Source of the DNA: Ruegeria atlantica
GTDB lineage: Bacteria; Pseudomonadota; Alphaproteobacteria; Rhodobacterales; Rhodobacteraceae
Length of the DNA: 64,000 bases
Reading direction: 5' to 3'
Assembly: GCF_001458195.1 (NCBI RefSeq)
Contig: NZ_CYPU01000072.1
Location: forward strand, 124,001 to 188,000
Below the pieces are notes generated by a model that had not been told where the DNA came from, made no database searches, and worked only from the letters and a program-made list of their open reading frames with translations. Of this stretch, positions 37,331 through 46,629 are shown piece after piece. The position numbers and the translations under genes are program-made. Within the stretch, counting starts at the first letter, position 1. The number at the start of each line of letters is the position of its first letter.

Positions 37331-37654
37331 TCAGTTGCAACTAACCTGCGAAAAGAACTGGCCCGAAATGTTCTGGTACATGCTGGCCACGATCGGACTG
37401 CACCCAGTCGCTTGCTGAAAGGCGGCTATGGCCTGAATGGTGCGCAAGCGCGGCGGCGGGCCAAAGGGGTTCAGGTTGTTGTTGTCGCGCGTCGCACGGT
37501 ACACGACCGGAGCGTCCGAGACCTGTGTCACCGCCCAGGTACGGCTCATGACAGAAACCTGTTTTGTTTCTTCCTTCGCGGCGACAGGTGTTGCATCAAA
37601 TGCCGTCAAACCAATTGCAGCTGCCAGTGCCAGTATCGTTACACGCAGTACCAT
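37331..37654 (-). CDS. small secreted protein of unknown function
   Basis: A 107-residue protein with a clear signal peptide (VLRVTILALAAAIGLTAFDA, cleavage near TPVAA). The mature part of about 80 residues has two cysteines (TGCSP and the penultimate QVSCN), likely disulfide-bonded in the periplasm. I do not recognise a family. GGAG lies upstream of ATG 37654. It sits between allE and gap on the same strand, downstream of a long palindrome. Confidence 0.7.
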   Translation of the reverse strand: MVLRVTILALAAAIGLTAFDATPVAAKEETKQVSVMSRTWAVTQVSDAPVVYRATRDNNNLNPFGPPPRLRTIQAIAAFQQATGCSPIVASMYQNISGQFFSQVSCN

Positions 37655-37683
37655 TGAACAATCTCCAGTGCTAAAAACCGCTG

Positions 37684-37730
37684 TTATTTCACCAGATTCA
37701 CAGGCTTCTGTGAACCCCTGGCCGAAATAA
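37684..37730. repeat. 47-base nested palindrome between allE and a secreted-protein gene
   Basis: Three nested pairs are present: TTATTTC with GAAATAA (outer), CCAG with CTGG (middle), and TTCACAG with CTGTGAA around GCTT (inner). On the minus strand it follows the allE stop by 13 bases and precedes the secreted-protein start by 29. It could be an RNA hairpin that processes or ends the allE message, or an operator. Confidence 0.6.
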
Positions 37731-37743
37731 GGCGTTTAAAAGC

Positions 37744-38577
37744 CTAGCGTTTGGACAGTGTCAACGGCATGTGCCGGTTCACATCCTTGTAAAGCAGATA
37801 GCGAAAGCGCCCAGGCCCACCCGCATAGCAGGCCTGCGGGCAGAAGGCGCGCAACCACATGTAATCGCCGGCCTCTACCTCGACCCAATCCTGGTTCAGC
37901 CGATAGACGGCCTTGCCTTCCAGCACGTACAAACCGTGTTCCATGACATGGGTTTCGGCAAAGGGAATCACGCCGCCGGGTTCGAAATTGACGATATTGA
38001 CATGCATGTCATGACGCAGATCCTGCGGATCTGTGAAGCGGGTTGTGGACCAGCGCCCCTCGGTGCCGGGCATCTCGACGGGGGATAAATCACGTTCGTT
38101 GGTGATGATCGGATCTGGTACAGGCAGGCCGGGAACGGCTTCATAGGCTTTGCGAACCCAGTGAAATCGGGCGGTTTTTTCGGCGCGGTTGTGCAGGGTC
38201 CAATCCGATCCGGACGGGATATAGGCATAACCGCCAGTATCGAGGACATGCTCAGTGCCACCTAACGTCAGGGTCACCTCGCCTTCGACCACAAAGAGAA
38301 CACCCTGCGCCTTGGCGTCTGTTTCTGGGTGGTCGCTGCCGCCACCGGGCTGGACTTCCATGATGTACTGCGAAAACGTCTCGGCAAATCCGCTGAGGGG
38401 GCGGGACAGGACCCAAAGCCGGGTGCCTTCCCAGAACGGCAGGTTGCTGGTTACGATGTCGCGCATGGTGCCTTTGGGGATAACCGCATAGGCGTCGGTA
38501 AACATGGCGCGGTCGGTCAACAGTTGGTCTTGTCCGGGGTGTCCGCCTGTGGGCGCGTAATAGGTGGGCTGTGCCAT
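37744..38577 (-). CDS. allE: (S)-ureidoglycine aminohydrolase
   Basis: A 277-residue bicupin that releases ammonia from ureidoglycine to give ureidoglycolate, the substrate of AllA. N-terminal PTYYAPTGGHPGQ and MRDIVTSNLPFWEGTRLWVL are family landmarks. The second cupin carries the manganese-ligand set (HVMEHGLYVLEGKAVYRL). ATG 38577 is preceded by AGAGG. Its presence shows that the pathway runs by the ureidoglycine branch. It is separated from allA by the GAPDH and secreted-protein genes. Confidence 0.95.
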   Translation of the reverse strand: MAQPTYYAPTGGHPGQDQLLTDRAMFTDAYAVIPKGTMRDIVTSNLPFWEGTRLWVLSRPLSGFAETFSQYIMEVQPGGGSDHPETDAKAQGVLFVVEGEVTLTLGGTEHVLDTGGYAYIPSGSDWTLHNRAEKTARFHWVRKAYEAVPGLPVPDPIITNERDLSPVEMPGTEGRWSTTRFTDPQDLRHDMHVNIVNFEPGGVIPFAETHVMEHGLYVLEGKAVYRLNQDWVEVEAGDYMWLRAFCPQACYAGGPGRFRYLLYKDVNRHMPLTLSKR

Positions 38578-38752
38578 TTCATGCCTCTGGTTCGTGTTTG
38601 AGGCACTATGAGACGATTGGCGCGGCGGTCCTAGCACCCGAGTCGCGATAGGTTTGTTCGGTATTATTTGAAGGTCAGCCAGCGGGGCTTGGCCCCCGTT
38701 ACCCAGCGGTATAGTCTTGTGACCAAACTTATTTCAGCAAGGCGAGAAGATC

Positions 38753-39109
38753 ATGAAAGCCTGGATTTCACCTTTTTTTGCAGCAGCCGTTGTGATCGGC
38801 GCGGTTTCACTGGCACAGGCCAAGCCACTTTCGAGAATCATCGCAGAAATGGGTTTGAGCCCCGAGGACTATAGTGTCGTCAACGCCACGACCAACGCGA
38901 TGTTGACAGATGGAATGCCTCAGGTCGGAACTGAACGCACTTGGTCGAACGATGATACCGGATCAAAAGGCACTGTTCGGGTGCGCGAGGTTCGGGACAA
39001 TTGCGTACATCTTCAGCATTTCATTGTGCCCGCCGGGGCCGAACAATCGCGCGAAGTCAGAACCCGCAACTGCCGGGACGCCGGCGGGAACTGGGTTCTG
39101 ACGCCCTGA
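38753..39109 (+). CDS. small secreted protein, resembles 17-kDa surface-antigen C-terminal domain
   Basis: A 118-residue protein with a signal peptide (WISPFFAAAVVIGAVSLAQA). The mature part has ERTWSNDDTGSKGTVRV and ends in TRNCRDAGGNWVLTP. This resembles the C-terminal beta domain seen in rickettsial 17-kDa-antigen-like proteins, a weak match. Two cysteines probably pair. There is no lipobox. It stands alone between allE (divergent) and a convergent dehydrogenase. Confidence 0.7.
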   Translation: MKAWISPFFAAAVVIGAVSLAQAKPLSRIIAEMGLSPEDYSVVNATTNAMLTDGMPQVGTERTWSNDDTGSKGTVRVREVRDNCVHLQHFIVPAGAEQSREVRTRNCRDAGGNWVLTP

Positions 39110-39116
39110 TTTCGAC

Positions 39117-40052
39117 TCAGTAGCCGCGTGTGCGGTCGACTTCGTGCAGTAAGGGCTTTCCTGCGGACAACCGTTGGAAATTCTCGGCAACGTCGGCCAA
39201 TGCTTCACCTAAGTGCCAGCCAGAAACATGCGGAGTGATTGTGACACCGGGGTGTACCCAGAGCGGACTGTCTGGCGGTAAGGGTTCTGTACTGGTTACG
39301 TCCAGAACGGCGTGGCCGGGCGTTCCACGGTCCAAGGCTTCGATCAGCGCATTTTCGTCAATCAGATCACCACGCCCTGCGTTCAACAGCTGACTGCCGG
39401 GCTTCATGGCGGCCAGCATCTGCGCATCGAACAAGCCGACAGTTTGCGGCGTGGACGGCAGAATGGCGCAAACGTGGTCGCATTGGCCTAGCAACGTCGG
39501 CAACGAATCCAGACCGTGCAGGCAGGTGACACCCTCGATCTTTTTCGGGGATCGGCTCCATCCCATGACCTGAAAACCGATGGCGCGCAGCATTCTGGCG
39601 CTGCGGGCGCCGATATGGCCCAGACCCAGAACGCCCACTACGGTGTCCGGCGTGAATACCGGCGCTTTGGGTACCCATTCTGCCTTGCGCTGGGCGGCTT
39701 CGTGAAAGGCCATATTCCGTTGGTGGTGAAGGACATAGGCGACGAACCACTCGGCAATACCTTGCGCCGGCGCATCGGGCTTGAGTCGTGCGATACGGAC
39801 GTGATCGGGCAGGCTCGGGTTGCCAACAATCGTTTCAACGCCTGCGCCCAGTTTCTGGACCAGTTGCAGGTTCGGCAGCCGTTTGGGGTGGTCGTTGTTC
39901 AGGCCGACAACAGCGACCATGGTGATTTCGCTTGCATCTCCAATCGTTTCCCGGGTTCGCACATCCGCGCCGGGGTTTATGTTTCGGATCGTTTTGGCGA
40001 TGTCATCATCGCTTATCCAGTCGGTCAGACCGGTTTCGATCAGTAGCGCCAT
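39117..40052 (-). CDS. D-2-hydroxyacid dehydrogenase, GhrA-like (glyoxylate/hydroxypyruvate reductase)
   Basis: A 311-residue NAD(P)-dependent 2-hydroxyacid dehydrogenase. The Rossmann motif is VVGVLGLGHIGARSARML (near 138-155) with WSRSPKK after it, typical of NADPH preference. Catalytic Arg (NAGRGDLID), Glu (TSTEPLP) and His (PHVSGWH) are all in place. The GhrA subgroup reduces glyoxylate and hydroxypyruvate. Since AllA makes glyoxylate nearby, a link is plausible but inferred. GAGGG precedes ATG 40052. It is divergent from the acyl-CoA dehydrogenase. Confidence 0.88.
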   Translation of the reverse strand: MALLIETGLTDWISDDDIAKTIRNINPGADVRTRETIGDASEITMVAVVGLNNDHPKRLPNLQLVQKLGAGVETIVGNPSLPDHVRIARLKPDAPAQGIAEWFVAYVLHHQRNMAFHEAAQRKAEWVPKAPVFTPDTVVGVLGLGHIGARSARMLRAIGFQVMGWSRSPKKIEGVTCLHGLDSLPTLLGQCDHVCAILPSTPQTVGLFDAQMLAAMKPGSQLLNAGRGDLIDENALIEALDRGTPGHAVLDVTSTEPLPPDSPLWVHPGVTITPHVSGWHLGEALADVAENFQRLSAGKPLLHEVDRTRGY

Positions 40053-40179
40053 GAATCACCCTCGCAATTTCATTTTGATTGAGTTGACGTTCCGTCACGC
40101 AGCTAGACATTCTATCGGCAGCTAAGTCATTCTCTGTTCAAAGGTAAAGCCCGCTCTTTGGGCCTGAGGAGGAAAGCTC

Positions 40180-41415
40180 ATGAACATGTCATTCGGTCTG
40201 CGCGAAGAAAATCGCGCGCTGCTGCAACGTGTGGCAGATATGATCCGGGATGAGATCATGCCGCTGGAAGAAGAATACCAGGCCGAAATCGATAAGGGCG
40301 ACCGCTGGAAATACACCGAACGTCAGGCGGAAATCCTGGAAGGGTTGAAAGCCAAGGCTAAGGCTGCCGGATTATGGAACTTCTGGCTGACCGACAGCGA
40401 CAAGGGCTTTGGTTTGACCACAGTCGAGTATGCTTACTTCGCCGAAGAGATGGGCAAAACTCCCCTTGGGGCCGAGGTGTTCAACTGTTCGGCCCCCGAT
40501 ACCGGTAATATGGAAGTGTTCGAGCGCTACGGCACGGACCAGATGAAAGAGCAGTGGCTGAAACCCCTGCTGAACGGCGATATCCGGTCCGCGTATTTAA
40601 TGACGGAACCGGATGTGGCGTCATCGGATGCCACGAACGTGTCGATGTCCTGTTTGCAAGATGGGGATGATTTTGTTCTGAACGGAGAAAAATGGTGGTC
40701 ATCGGGGGCGGGTGATCCACGGTGCAAGGTCTATATCGTCATGGTCAAGACGGCAGGCGACGAGCAACCCAAACACAAGCGGCAGTCGATGATTGTTGTG
40801 CCTGCTGATGCACCGGGGATCGAGGTTCTGCGCCCAATGCAGGTTTACGGCCACGATGATGCCCCGCACGGCCACATGCATATCCGCTTTACCAACGTCC
40901 GGGTGCCAGCTGAGAGCATCCTGTTGGGCGAAGGCCGCGGGTTCGAGATCGCGCAAGGCCGTCTCGGGCCCGGTCGTATCCACCATTGTATGCGCGCAAT
41001 TGGGCAGGCTGAATCGGCGCTGGAACAGATGTGCAAACGGTCGCTGCAGCGCGAAGCCTTCGGCAAGAAACTGGCGCAACTCGGGGCCAATTTCGATATC
41101 ATTGCCGAATGCCGGATGGAGATTGAAATGGCGCGCTTGCTGTGCCTGAAGGCTGCCTGGTACATGGATCAAGGCGATGCCCGTGCAGCGGCACCCTGGA
41201 TCAGCCAGATCAAGGTCGTCGCCCCGCGAGTCGCACTCAAAGTCATCGATGAGGCCGTTCAGATGTTCGGCGGGCAGGGGGTCAGTCAGGACACGCCGCT
41301 GGCGACGGCCTGGACCCATGTGCGTACTTTGCGGTTGGCCGATGGGCCTGATGCGGTACACCGCCGTCAGGTGGCGCGGGCCGAGTTGAAAAAGCACACG
41401 CAGGAAAAAGTCTGA
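40180..41415 (+). CDS. acyl-CoA dehydrogenase (ACAD10/11-like)
   Basis: A 411-residue FAD enzyme that introduces the 2,3-double bond in an acyl-CoA. AYLMTEPDVASSDATN and LNGEKWWSSGA are FAD-binding segments, and REAFGKKL, QMFGGQGVSQDTPLA and LRLADGPDAVHRRQVAR are C-terminal landmarks. The DGPDAVHRR form resembles the ACAD10/11 branch. GGAGGAAA precedes ATG 40180. A hotdog thioesterase-like gene starts 8 bases after it, so the two probably act together on one acyl chain. Confidence 0.93.
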   Translation: MNMSFGLREENRALLQRVADMIRDEIMPLEEEYQAEIDKGDRWKYTERQAEILEGLKAKAKAAGLWNFWLTDSDKGFGLTTVEYAYFAEEMGKTPLGAEVFNCSAPDTGNMEVFERYGTDQMKEQWLKPLLNGDIRSAYLMTEPDVASSDATNVSMSCLQDGDDFVLNGEKWWSSGAGDPRCKVYIVMVKTAGDEQPKHKRQSMIVVPADAPGIEVLRPMQVYGHDDAPHGHMHIRFTNVRVPAESILLGEGRGFEIAQGRLGPGRIHHCMRAIGQAESALEQMCKRSLQREAFGKKLAQLGANFDIIAECRMEIEMARLLCLKAAWYMDQGDARAAAPWISQIKVVAPRVALKVIDEAVQMFGGQGVSQDTPLATAWTHVRTLRLADGPDAVHRRQVARAELKKHTQEKV

Positions 41416-41423
41416 GGTTTTAG

Positions 41424-42230
41424 GTGGTGTTGAAACCGGATCTGAAGGAACAGGCCTATTTCCACGTTCGGGCTGACGGCGCTTTTGTCGGCAATGATCC
41501 CGCACGCGGGCCGTGGTCTGCGGATCATTGTCATGCGGGCCCGGTCGCGGGGCTGATCGTTCGTTCAGCTGAAACAGAGGTTGGGCCGGAAAAGATGCTG
41601 ACACGGCTGACCGTGGACTTGCTGCGCCCTCTGCCGCTGACAGGTCTGCGTGTGGCGGCGGAGACGACGCGACACACCAAGACGCTGGCCACAACCCGCG
41701 TCACTGTGCACGATCTGGACGATACACTATGCGCTACGGCCACCACGATGCATATGGTGCGTCGCGATTTGGGGGCGGTTTCCAACGTCTCGCTTGCGAC
41801 ACCCGGCTTTGAGGACGCGGTGACGGGCCCGTTTCCGATTGGCGAAACGCGTCACGACTTGCCGGGGTTCGCAAACCATTCGGACATTCTCTACCCCAAG
41901 GGTGGCAACCAGAAAGCCGGTCCAAAGACAATCTGGATGCGCACCCCGAAGCTGTTGGAGGGCGAGGCGCAATCGCCGATTCAGGCGCTATGCCCGCTGG
42001 CGGATTGTGGCAACGGGATCTCGTGGAATGCACCGACGTCTGAGATGGGGTTCATGAACACCGACCTGACGGTGCAGATTCATCGTGAACCCAAATCGGA
42101 CTGGTTGGCCTCGCAGTCCGTATCTCATTGGCAATCGTCAGGAATAGGGATGTCGCAATCGGTTCTGTTCGACACCGAAGGCCCGGTTGGAACAGCGTTG
42201 CAGACACTGGTTTTGTTCCCGCCGAAGTGA
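41424..42230 (+). CDS. acyl-CoA thioesterase-like protein (double hotdog)
   Basis: A 268-residue protein of the TesB-like/4HBT_3 group with two hotdog halves. The first holds WSADHCHAGPVAGLIVR and LTRLTVDLLRPLPL; the second holds PLADCGNGISWNAP and FMNTDLTVQIHREP. The start is GTG 41424, 8 bases after the acyl-CoA dehydrogenase stop, with GAGG in between. It likely hydrolyses the acyl-CoA handled by its neighbour. The substrate is unknown. Confidence 0.82.
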   Translation: MVLKPDLKEQAYFHVRADGAFVGNDPARGPWSADHCHAGPVAGLIVRSAETEVGPEKMLTRLTVDLLRPLPLTGLRVAAETTRHTKTLATTRVTVHDLDDTLCATATTMHMVRRDLGAVSNVSLATPGFEDAVTGPFPIGETRHDLPGFANHSDILYPKGGNQKAGPKTIWMRTPKLLEGEAQSPIQALCPLADCGNGISWNAPTSEMGFMNTDLTVQIHREPKSDWLASQSVSHWQSSGIGMSQSVLFDTEGPVGTALQTLVLFPPK

Positions 42231-42304
42231 TTGGTTTGGCCAGTTCCTGCATAGGCCCGCCGAAACACGTTGCCGGGCACGGGCCAAGCCCCTATCTTTT
42301 GCCT

Positions 42305-42952
42305 ATGCGATGGCTCATTACCCTTTTCTCCTGTTGCCTGCCGGTTCCGGCATTGGCCCACCCACATGTCTTTATCGATACCGGGTTGGAGTTCATTGTG
42401 GACGACAGCGGCCAGTTGACCCATGTCAGGGTAACTTGGGCGTATGATGAGCTTTTCTCTTTGTTTCAGCTTGAAGATATGAAGCTGGATCAGGATTCTG
42501 ATGGCATTCTGACCGAGAGCGAAGAAAAGTTTCTGTCCGGCTTTGATGCCCAGTGGGTCGAAGGATATAATGGCGATCTCGTGGTGTTCGCCGATGGCGC
42601 GCCGGTCGATTTGTCAGGGCCGATGGAGGCCAAAGCGACCACCGAGGATGGCCGTATCGTGACAACCCACCTCCGCGCGGTGGAAGGCGGCGGAGTGCCG
42701 GCAACCGCGGTCGTCGCCAAAGCATACGATGAATCCTATTACACGGCTTATGAAGTGACCCGCCCTGTATCGGTATCCGGACCCACCTCTTGTGAGATCA
42801 GCCGGATTGACGCGGATATCGACGGGCAACTGGCGCAGATGCAGGCGTTCCTTCAGACCCTGGATGCCGACTATGACCTTGAAGAAAACGATATCCCGCT
42901 GGTTGGGGAAAACTTTGCGTCCGAGATCCGCCTTTCATGTCCAAGTACCTGA
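42305..42952 (+). CDS. DUF1007 family periplasmic protein
   Basis: A 215-residue DUF1007 protein with a signal peptide (MRWLITLFSCCLPVPALAHP). The mature start HPHVFIDTGLEFIVD is the family signature, and the His-x-His after cleavage could bind metal. LDQDSDGILTESEE resembles an EF-hand-like acidic loop. It overlaps the NicO transporter gene by 16 bases. DUF1007 genes commonly accompany NicO transporters, so it may be a metal-binding accessory, an inference. Confidence 0.9.
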   Translation: MRWLITLFSCCLPVPALAHPHVFIDTGLEFIVDDSGQLTHVRVTWAYDELFSLFQLEDMKLDQDSDGILTESEEKFLSGFDAQWVEGYNGDLVVFADGAPVDLSGPMEAKATTEDGRIVTTHLRAVEGGGVPATAVVAKAYDESYYTAYEVTRPVSVSGPTSCEISRIDADIDGQLAQMQAFLQTLDADYDLEENDIPLVGENFASEIRLSCPST

Positions 42953-43890
42953 TTATTCCTGTCGCCATCTCCATTGGTTTGCTGCTGTGGTTCTGGGGCA
43001 GCGGTGGCTTTGACCACTTGGCCGCATGGGCTGCGGGTGAGCAGCGCGAGTTCCAAAATCAGATCGCACGTTCCCTACGCGCAGCCCGCGCGGAACAGCC
43101 CGAGGCCGTTGCAACACTGCTGACGGTCTGTTTTGCCTACGGCTTTTTCCATGCCATCGGCCCTGGTCACGGCAAGGTTTTGATTGGCGGCTATGGGTTG
43201 GGACGCAACGTGGCGTTCCTGCGTTTGTCTGCAATCAGCTTGTTGTCCAGCCTGGGGCAGGCAGTCACTGCGGTTGTTCTGGTCTATGCCGGGGTACTGG
43301 TGTTCCAGATGTCCCGGGCAAGCCTTGTCGATACCACCGAACGGGTCATGGCTCCGATCAGCTATGGTGCTATTGCGGCGATTGGTTTGTGGCTGATCTT
43401 TCGATCCATTCGCAGTTTCGCGCGACGTCATCGCAGCGAAAAAGCGCATCATCACGAGCACACACACGACCATCACCACCCGCACGACGAGGACCACAAA
43501 CATCACGACCATGACCATGGCGTCTGCGCAGATTGCGGGCATCGCCACGGTCCCACCGCCGACGAAGTGGCCCAAGTTGGCAGCCTGCGTGAAGCTGTGG
43601 TACTGATCGCTGGGATTGCCGCACGTCCCTGTACCGGAGCGCTGTTTGTGCTGATCCTAACCTGGCAGATGGGCATCGCAATGGTTGGCATTGCCGGTGC
43701 TTTCGCAATGGCGCTGGGGACAGCGACCGTCACGACCTTGGTCGGGTGGACTTCGTTCGGACTGCGCGGAGGGCTGCTGGCCTCAGCCTCGGCGACGCGA
43801 TTTGCCTCGGTTCTGGCTCCGACGATTGAACTGGTGGCGGGGCTGCTGATTGCCGTGATTGCAAGCGGTCTGCTGTTGCGCGCGATTTAA
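42937..43890 (+). CDS. NicO-family nickel/cobalt transporter with histidine-rich loop
   Basis: A 317-residue membrane protein with about six spans. [20 protein letters not shown] (near 71-90) is the NicO signature and [17 protein letters not shown] the second conserved span. Between spans a cytoplasmic or periplasmic loop of about 50 residues is packed with His ([20 protein letters not shown]) and ends in CADCGH, a metal-binding stretch. Import versus efflux, and Ni/Co versus Zn, cannot be decided from sequence. It converges with truA, overlapping it by 4 bases. Confidence 0.9.
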   Translation: MSKYLIIPVAISIGLLLWFWGSGGFDHLAAWAAGEQREFQNQIARSLRAARAEQPEAVATLLTVCFAYGFFHAIGPGHGKVLIGGYGLGRNVAFLRLSAISLLSSLGQAVTAVVLVYAGVLVFQMSRASLVDTTERVMAPISYGAIAAIGLWLIFRSIRSFARRHRSEKAHHHEHTHDHHHPHDEDHKHHDHDHGVCADCGHRHGPTADEVAQVGSLREAVVLIAGIAARPCTGALFVLILTWQMGIAMVGIAGAFAMALGTATVTTLVGWTSFGLRGGLLASASATRFASVLAPTIELVAGLLIAVIASGLLLRAI

Positions 43891-44654
43891 TCGAACACGG
43901 GCTCCGGGTACCCGACCCGCGCCAGATACAGCCCTTGCGGCGGACACACCGGCCCGCAAGCGGCGCGGTCTGTGGCCTCCAAAGCATCCCGTACATCTTC
44001 GGGCGACCATGTTCCGGCACCGACACGTTCAAGCGTTCCAACAAAGCTGCGCACTTGGTTGTGCAGGAAAGACCGGGCGCGAACGTGAAAATGAACCTCT
44101 GGTCCGGAAAAGCCTTCAACCTGTTCGACCCGCAGCTCATCCAGGGTTTTGACCGGGCTTGCAGCCTGACAAATCGAAGACCGGAACGTGGTGAAATCAT
44201 GCCGCCCGATCAGCATATCCGCGCCTGCCTGCATTGCGTCCACATCCAGTTGATGGTTGATCCGCCAGACCTGCCCAGCGTCATGCGTAGCAGGCGCGCG
44301 GCGCATCAGGATACGGAACAGGTATTGCCGTTCGAGCGCTGAAAACCGCGCATGCCAGTCCTCGTCTACCCGTGCTGCCTTAACGATGGCAACAGGCTGC
44401 GGTTTAAGGTGATAGTTCAGCGCCTCAGACAGGCGGAACGGATCCCAGTCCTTGATCAGATCACAATGCGCAACCTGTCCCAGCGCGTGCACACCCGCAT
44501 CTGTACGCCCGGCCGCGGCAATGGTGTGATCGCCGGGTTGAATACACGACAAGGCCTGTTCGATTGCCCCTTGAACAGACGGCAATTCCTTTTGCCGCTG
44601 CCATCCGGCAAACGGTTCCCCCTGGTATTCGACTTTCAGCGCGTATCTAGGCAT
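43887..44654 (-). CDS. truA: tRNA pseudouridine(38-40) synthase TruA
   Basis: A 255-residue enzyme that makes pseudouridine in the tRNA anticodon arm. The catalytic aspartate is D52 in [30 protein letters not shown] opens the protein. [20 protein letters not shown] near residue 200 is the second conserved block. Its 3' end overlaps the convergent NicO gene by 4 bases, so no terminator fits between them. Confidence 0.97.
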   Translation of the reverse strand: MPRYALKVEYQGEPFAGWQRQKELPSVQGAIEQALSCIQPGDHTIAAAGRTDAGVHALGQVAHCDLIKDWDPFRLSEALNYHLKPQPVAIVKAARVDEDWHARFSALERQYLFRILMRRAPATHDAGQVWRINHQLDVDAMQAGADMLIGRHDFTTFRSSICQAASPVKTLDELRVEQVEGFSGPEVHFHVRARSFLHNQVRSFVGTLERVGAGTWSPEDVRDALEATDRAACGPVCPPQGLYLARVGYPEPVFD

Positions 44655-44707
44655 GGGCTGCTGGTAACGCGCCGTGCCGCAACGGGCAAGAGTGGGAAAG
44701 CGCTGGT

Positions 44708-46177
44708 ATGTCTGACAGCCGCTACCTATCTTGGGAAAAACGAAAAAAGCGGGGCGACGGTTTGGTCATCTCATCTCTGGCAGACAGTCTGACGCGCGGC
44801 GTCGAATCCGTGGGTGACCGCGTGTCTGAGGCATTGTTTGAGCCGGTGATCCGACTGGGTGTCACCGGGCTGGCGCGTTCAGGAAAGACAGTATTCATCA
44901 CGTCTCTGGTCGCGAACTTGCTGGACCGGGGGCGGATGCCGGGCCTCGTGGCGCAGCAAGAAGGGCGGATCAACGCGGCTTACCTGCAGCCGCAACCAGA
45001 CGACACCGTGCCGCGTTTCGACTACGAAAACCACTTTGCAGCATTGACCGGACCACAGCCGCACTGGCCGGACAGTACGCGCGCCGTGTCCGAATTGCGC
45101 CTGTCGTTCAAAGCCCGCCCCGCGGGGCTTTTGTCAGGGTTGCAGGGACCACGCACTATCCATTTGGATATCGTAGATTACCCCGGCGAATGGCTGCTGG
45201 ATCTTGCGTTGCTGGACAAAACCTATGAGGTCTGGTCGCAGGAAACACTGGAGCGCATCGCCAATCGCAATGAGGCGACGACCTTTCTGGCGCAGGCAAA
45301 GGCGGTTGACTCTTCTGACAGCCACGACGAACCAAAGGCCCAATCACTGGCCAAAGAATTCGCCTCTTATCTGAACGCAGCCCGCGATGCCGGGTTTTAC
45401 GACTGCACACCAGGGCGGTTCTTGCTGCCGGGCGATCTGGCAGGCTCGCCGGTGCTTACATTTGCACCCTTGCCGGTCGAGGGTCACGGCTCGCGACGCA
45501 GTCTGCACCGCGAGATGGCCCGGCGATACGAGGCCTATAAATCTCAGGTCGTGAAACCGTTTTTCCGCGATCATTTTTCCCGGATCGACCGTCAGGTGGT
45601 TTTGGTGGACGCGCTGGGCGCGATCCATAACGGGCCACAGGCGGTCGAAGATATGCGTCGCGCGATGGCCGATATCCTGTCGGCGTTTCGGCCCGGACGA
45701 AATGCGTGGCTTAGCCAGTTGTTGCTCGGCAAACGGGTCGAGCGCATCCTGTTTGCGGCCACCAAGGCGGACCATTTGCACCATCTTCAACACCACCGCC
45801 TGACCAATATCATGGAGGCCCTGACCCGCGAGGCGCGCGATCGTGCCAGCTTCGCCGGGGCCGAGACGGCGGCGCTGTCGCTGGCCTCGTTAAGGGCAAC
45901 GACCGAGGAAATCCGCAACCATAACGGGGCCGAGCTGCCCTGCGTGCGTGGTACCCTGCTGGACAGCGGCAAGCAGGCCGCTTTCTATCCCGGTGATCTG
46001 CCCGAAGATCCGACGCATTTGCTTGGCCCGGCGCGCAACGGGTCCGAAGGCTGGCTGGGCGAGGATTATGAGTTCATGGCATTCGCGCCGGCACACCTGA
46101 CACTGCGGCCCGGGGATGGCCCGCCACACATACGGCTGGACCGCGCAGCCCAGTTCCTGATCGGAGACCGGCTGTGA
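44708..46177 (+). CDS. ycjX: YcjX family P-loop GTPase/ATPase (DUF463)
   Basis: A 489-residue YcjX protein. The Walker A motif is [13 protein letters not shown] (51-63). [15 protein letters not shown] is the Walker B-like region, and [11 protein letters not shown] near 345 supplies the base-recognition NKxD-like motif. In E. coli ycjX and ycjF belong to the phage-shock regulon. Here an acetyltransferase gene lies between them. The stop overlaps the GNAT start (GTGA), indicating coupled translation. Confidence 0.9.
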   Translation: MSDSRYLSWEKRKKRGDGLVISSLADSLTRGVESVGDRVSEALFEPVIRLGVTGLARSGKTVFITSLVANLLDRGRMPGLVAQQEGRINAAYLQPQPDDTVPRFDYENHFAALTGPQPHWPDSTRAVSELRLSFKARPAGLLSGLQGPRTIHLDIVDYPGEWLLDLALLDKTYEVWSQETLERIANRNEATTFLAQAKAVDSSDSHDEPKAQSLAKEFASYLNAARDAGFYDCTPGRFLLPGDLAGSPVLTFAPLPVEGHGSRRSLHREMARRYEAYKSQVVKPFFRDHFSRIDRQVVLVDALGAIHNGPQAVEDMRRAMADILSAFRPGRNAWLSQLLLGKRVERILFAATKADHLHHLQHHRLTNIMEALTREARDRASFAGAETAALSLASLRATTEEIRNHNGAELPCVRGTLLDSGKQAAFYPGDLPEDPTHLLGPARNGSEGWLGEDYEFMAFAPAHLTLRPGDGPPHIRLDRAAQFLIGDRL

Positions 46178-46629
46178 ATGTCATTCTTCGCCCCGCCCGC
46201 AGCACGGATGCCGGTGCCACCGGAGAGATTTTGCATGGTTTCGCCCGTGAAAACGATTGGATGCCGGAACTGCACTCGCAGGCGGAAACCATCGCGTTTT
46301 GTGGCCGTATGATTGAATTGGATTGGGTGACCGTGGCCGAAACCGACGAGGGTGTGATCGGGTTTTTGGCGCTCAACGGTGCCGAAATCCACTCACTGTA
46401 TCTGGCACCTGGCGCCCGGGGGCAAGGGATCGGTCGGCAATTGCTTGAGCTTGCCAAGTCCCGCCGATCCGAATTGTCATTGTTTGCGTTTCAGGCCAAC
46501 CATCCAGCGCGCCGGTTCTATGAATGCAACGGCTTTGCTGAGGTTGCGCGCAGCAACGGTGCTGACAATGACGAGAACCTCCTGGACATAAAGTACGTCT
46601 GGAACAGTGAAGGAGCAGCCAATGGCTAA
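46174..46629 (+). CDS. GNAT family N-acetyltransferase
   Basis: A 151-residue GNAT protein. The acetyl-CoA-binding motif A is LYLAPGARGQGIGRQLLELA (near 71-90), and the late ANHPARRFYECNGFAEV is the motif B region. The start is GTG 46174, overlapping the ycjX stop; the end overlaps the start of ycjF by 8 bases. It acetylates a small molecule or a protein terminus, unspecified. Its tight place between ycjX and ycjF is unusual. Confidence 0.9.
   Translation: MNVILRPARSTDAGATGEILHGFARENDWMPELHSQAETIAFCGRMIELDWVTVAETDEGVIGFLALNGAEIHSLYLAPGARGQGIGRQLLELAKSRRSELSLFAFQANHPARRFYECNGFAEVARSNGADNDENLLDIKYVWNSEGAANG

Noticed and set aside
43440..43530. CAC/CAT-rich tract looking like a DNA repeat
   Set aside because: It is explained by the histidine-rich loop of the NicO protein; the units are not true nucleotide repeats.
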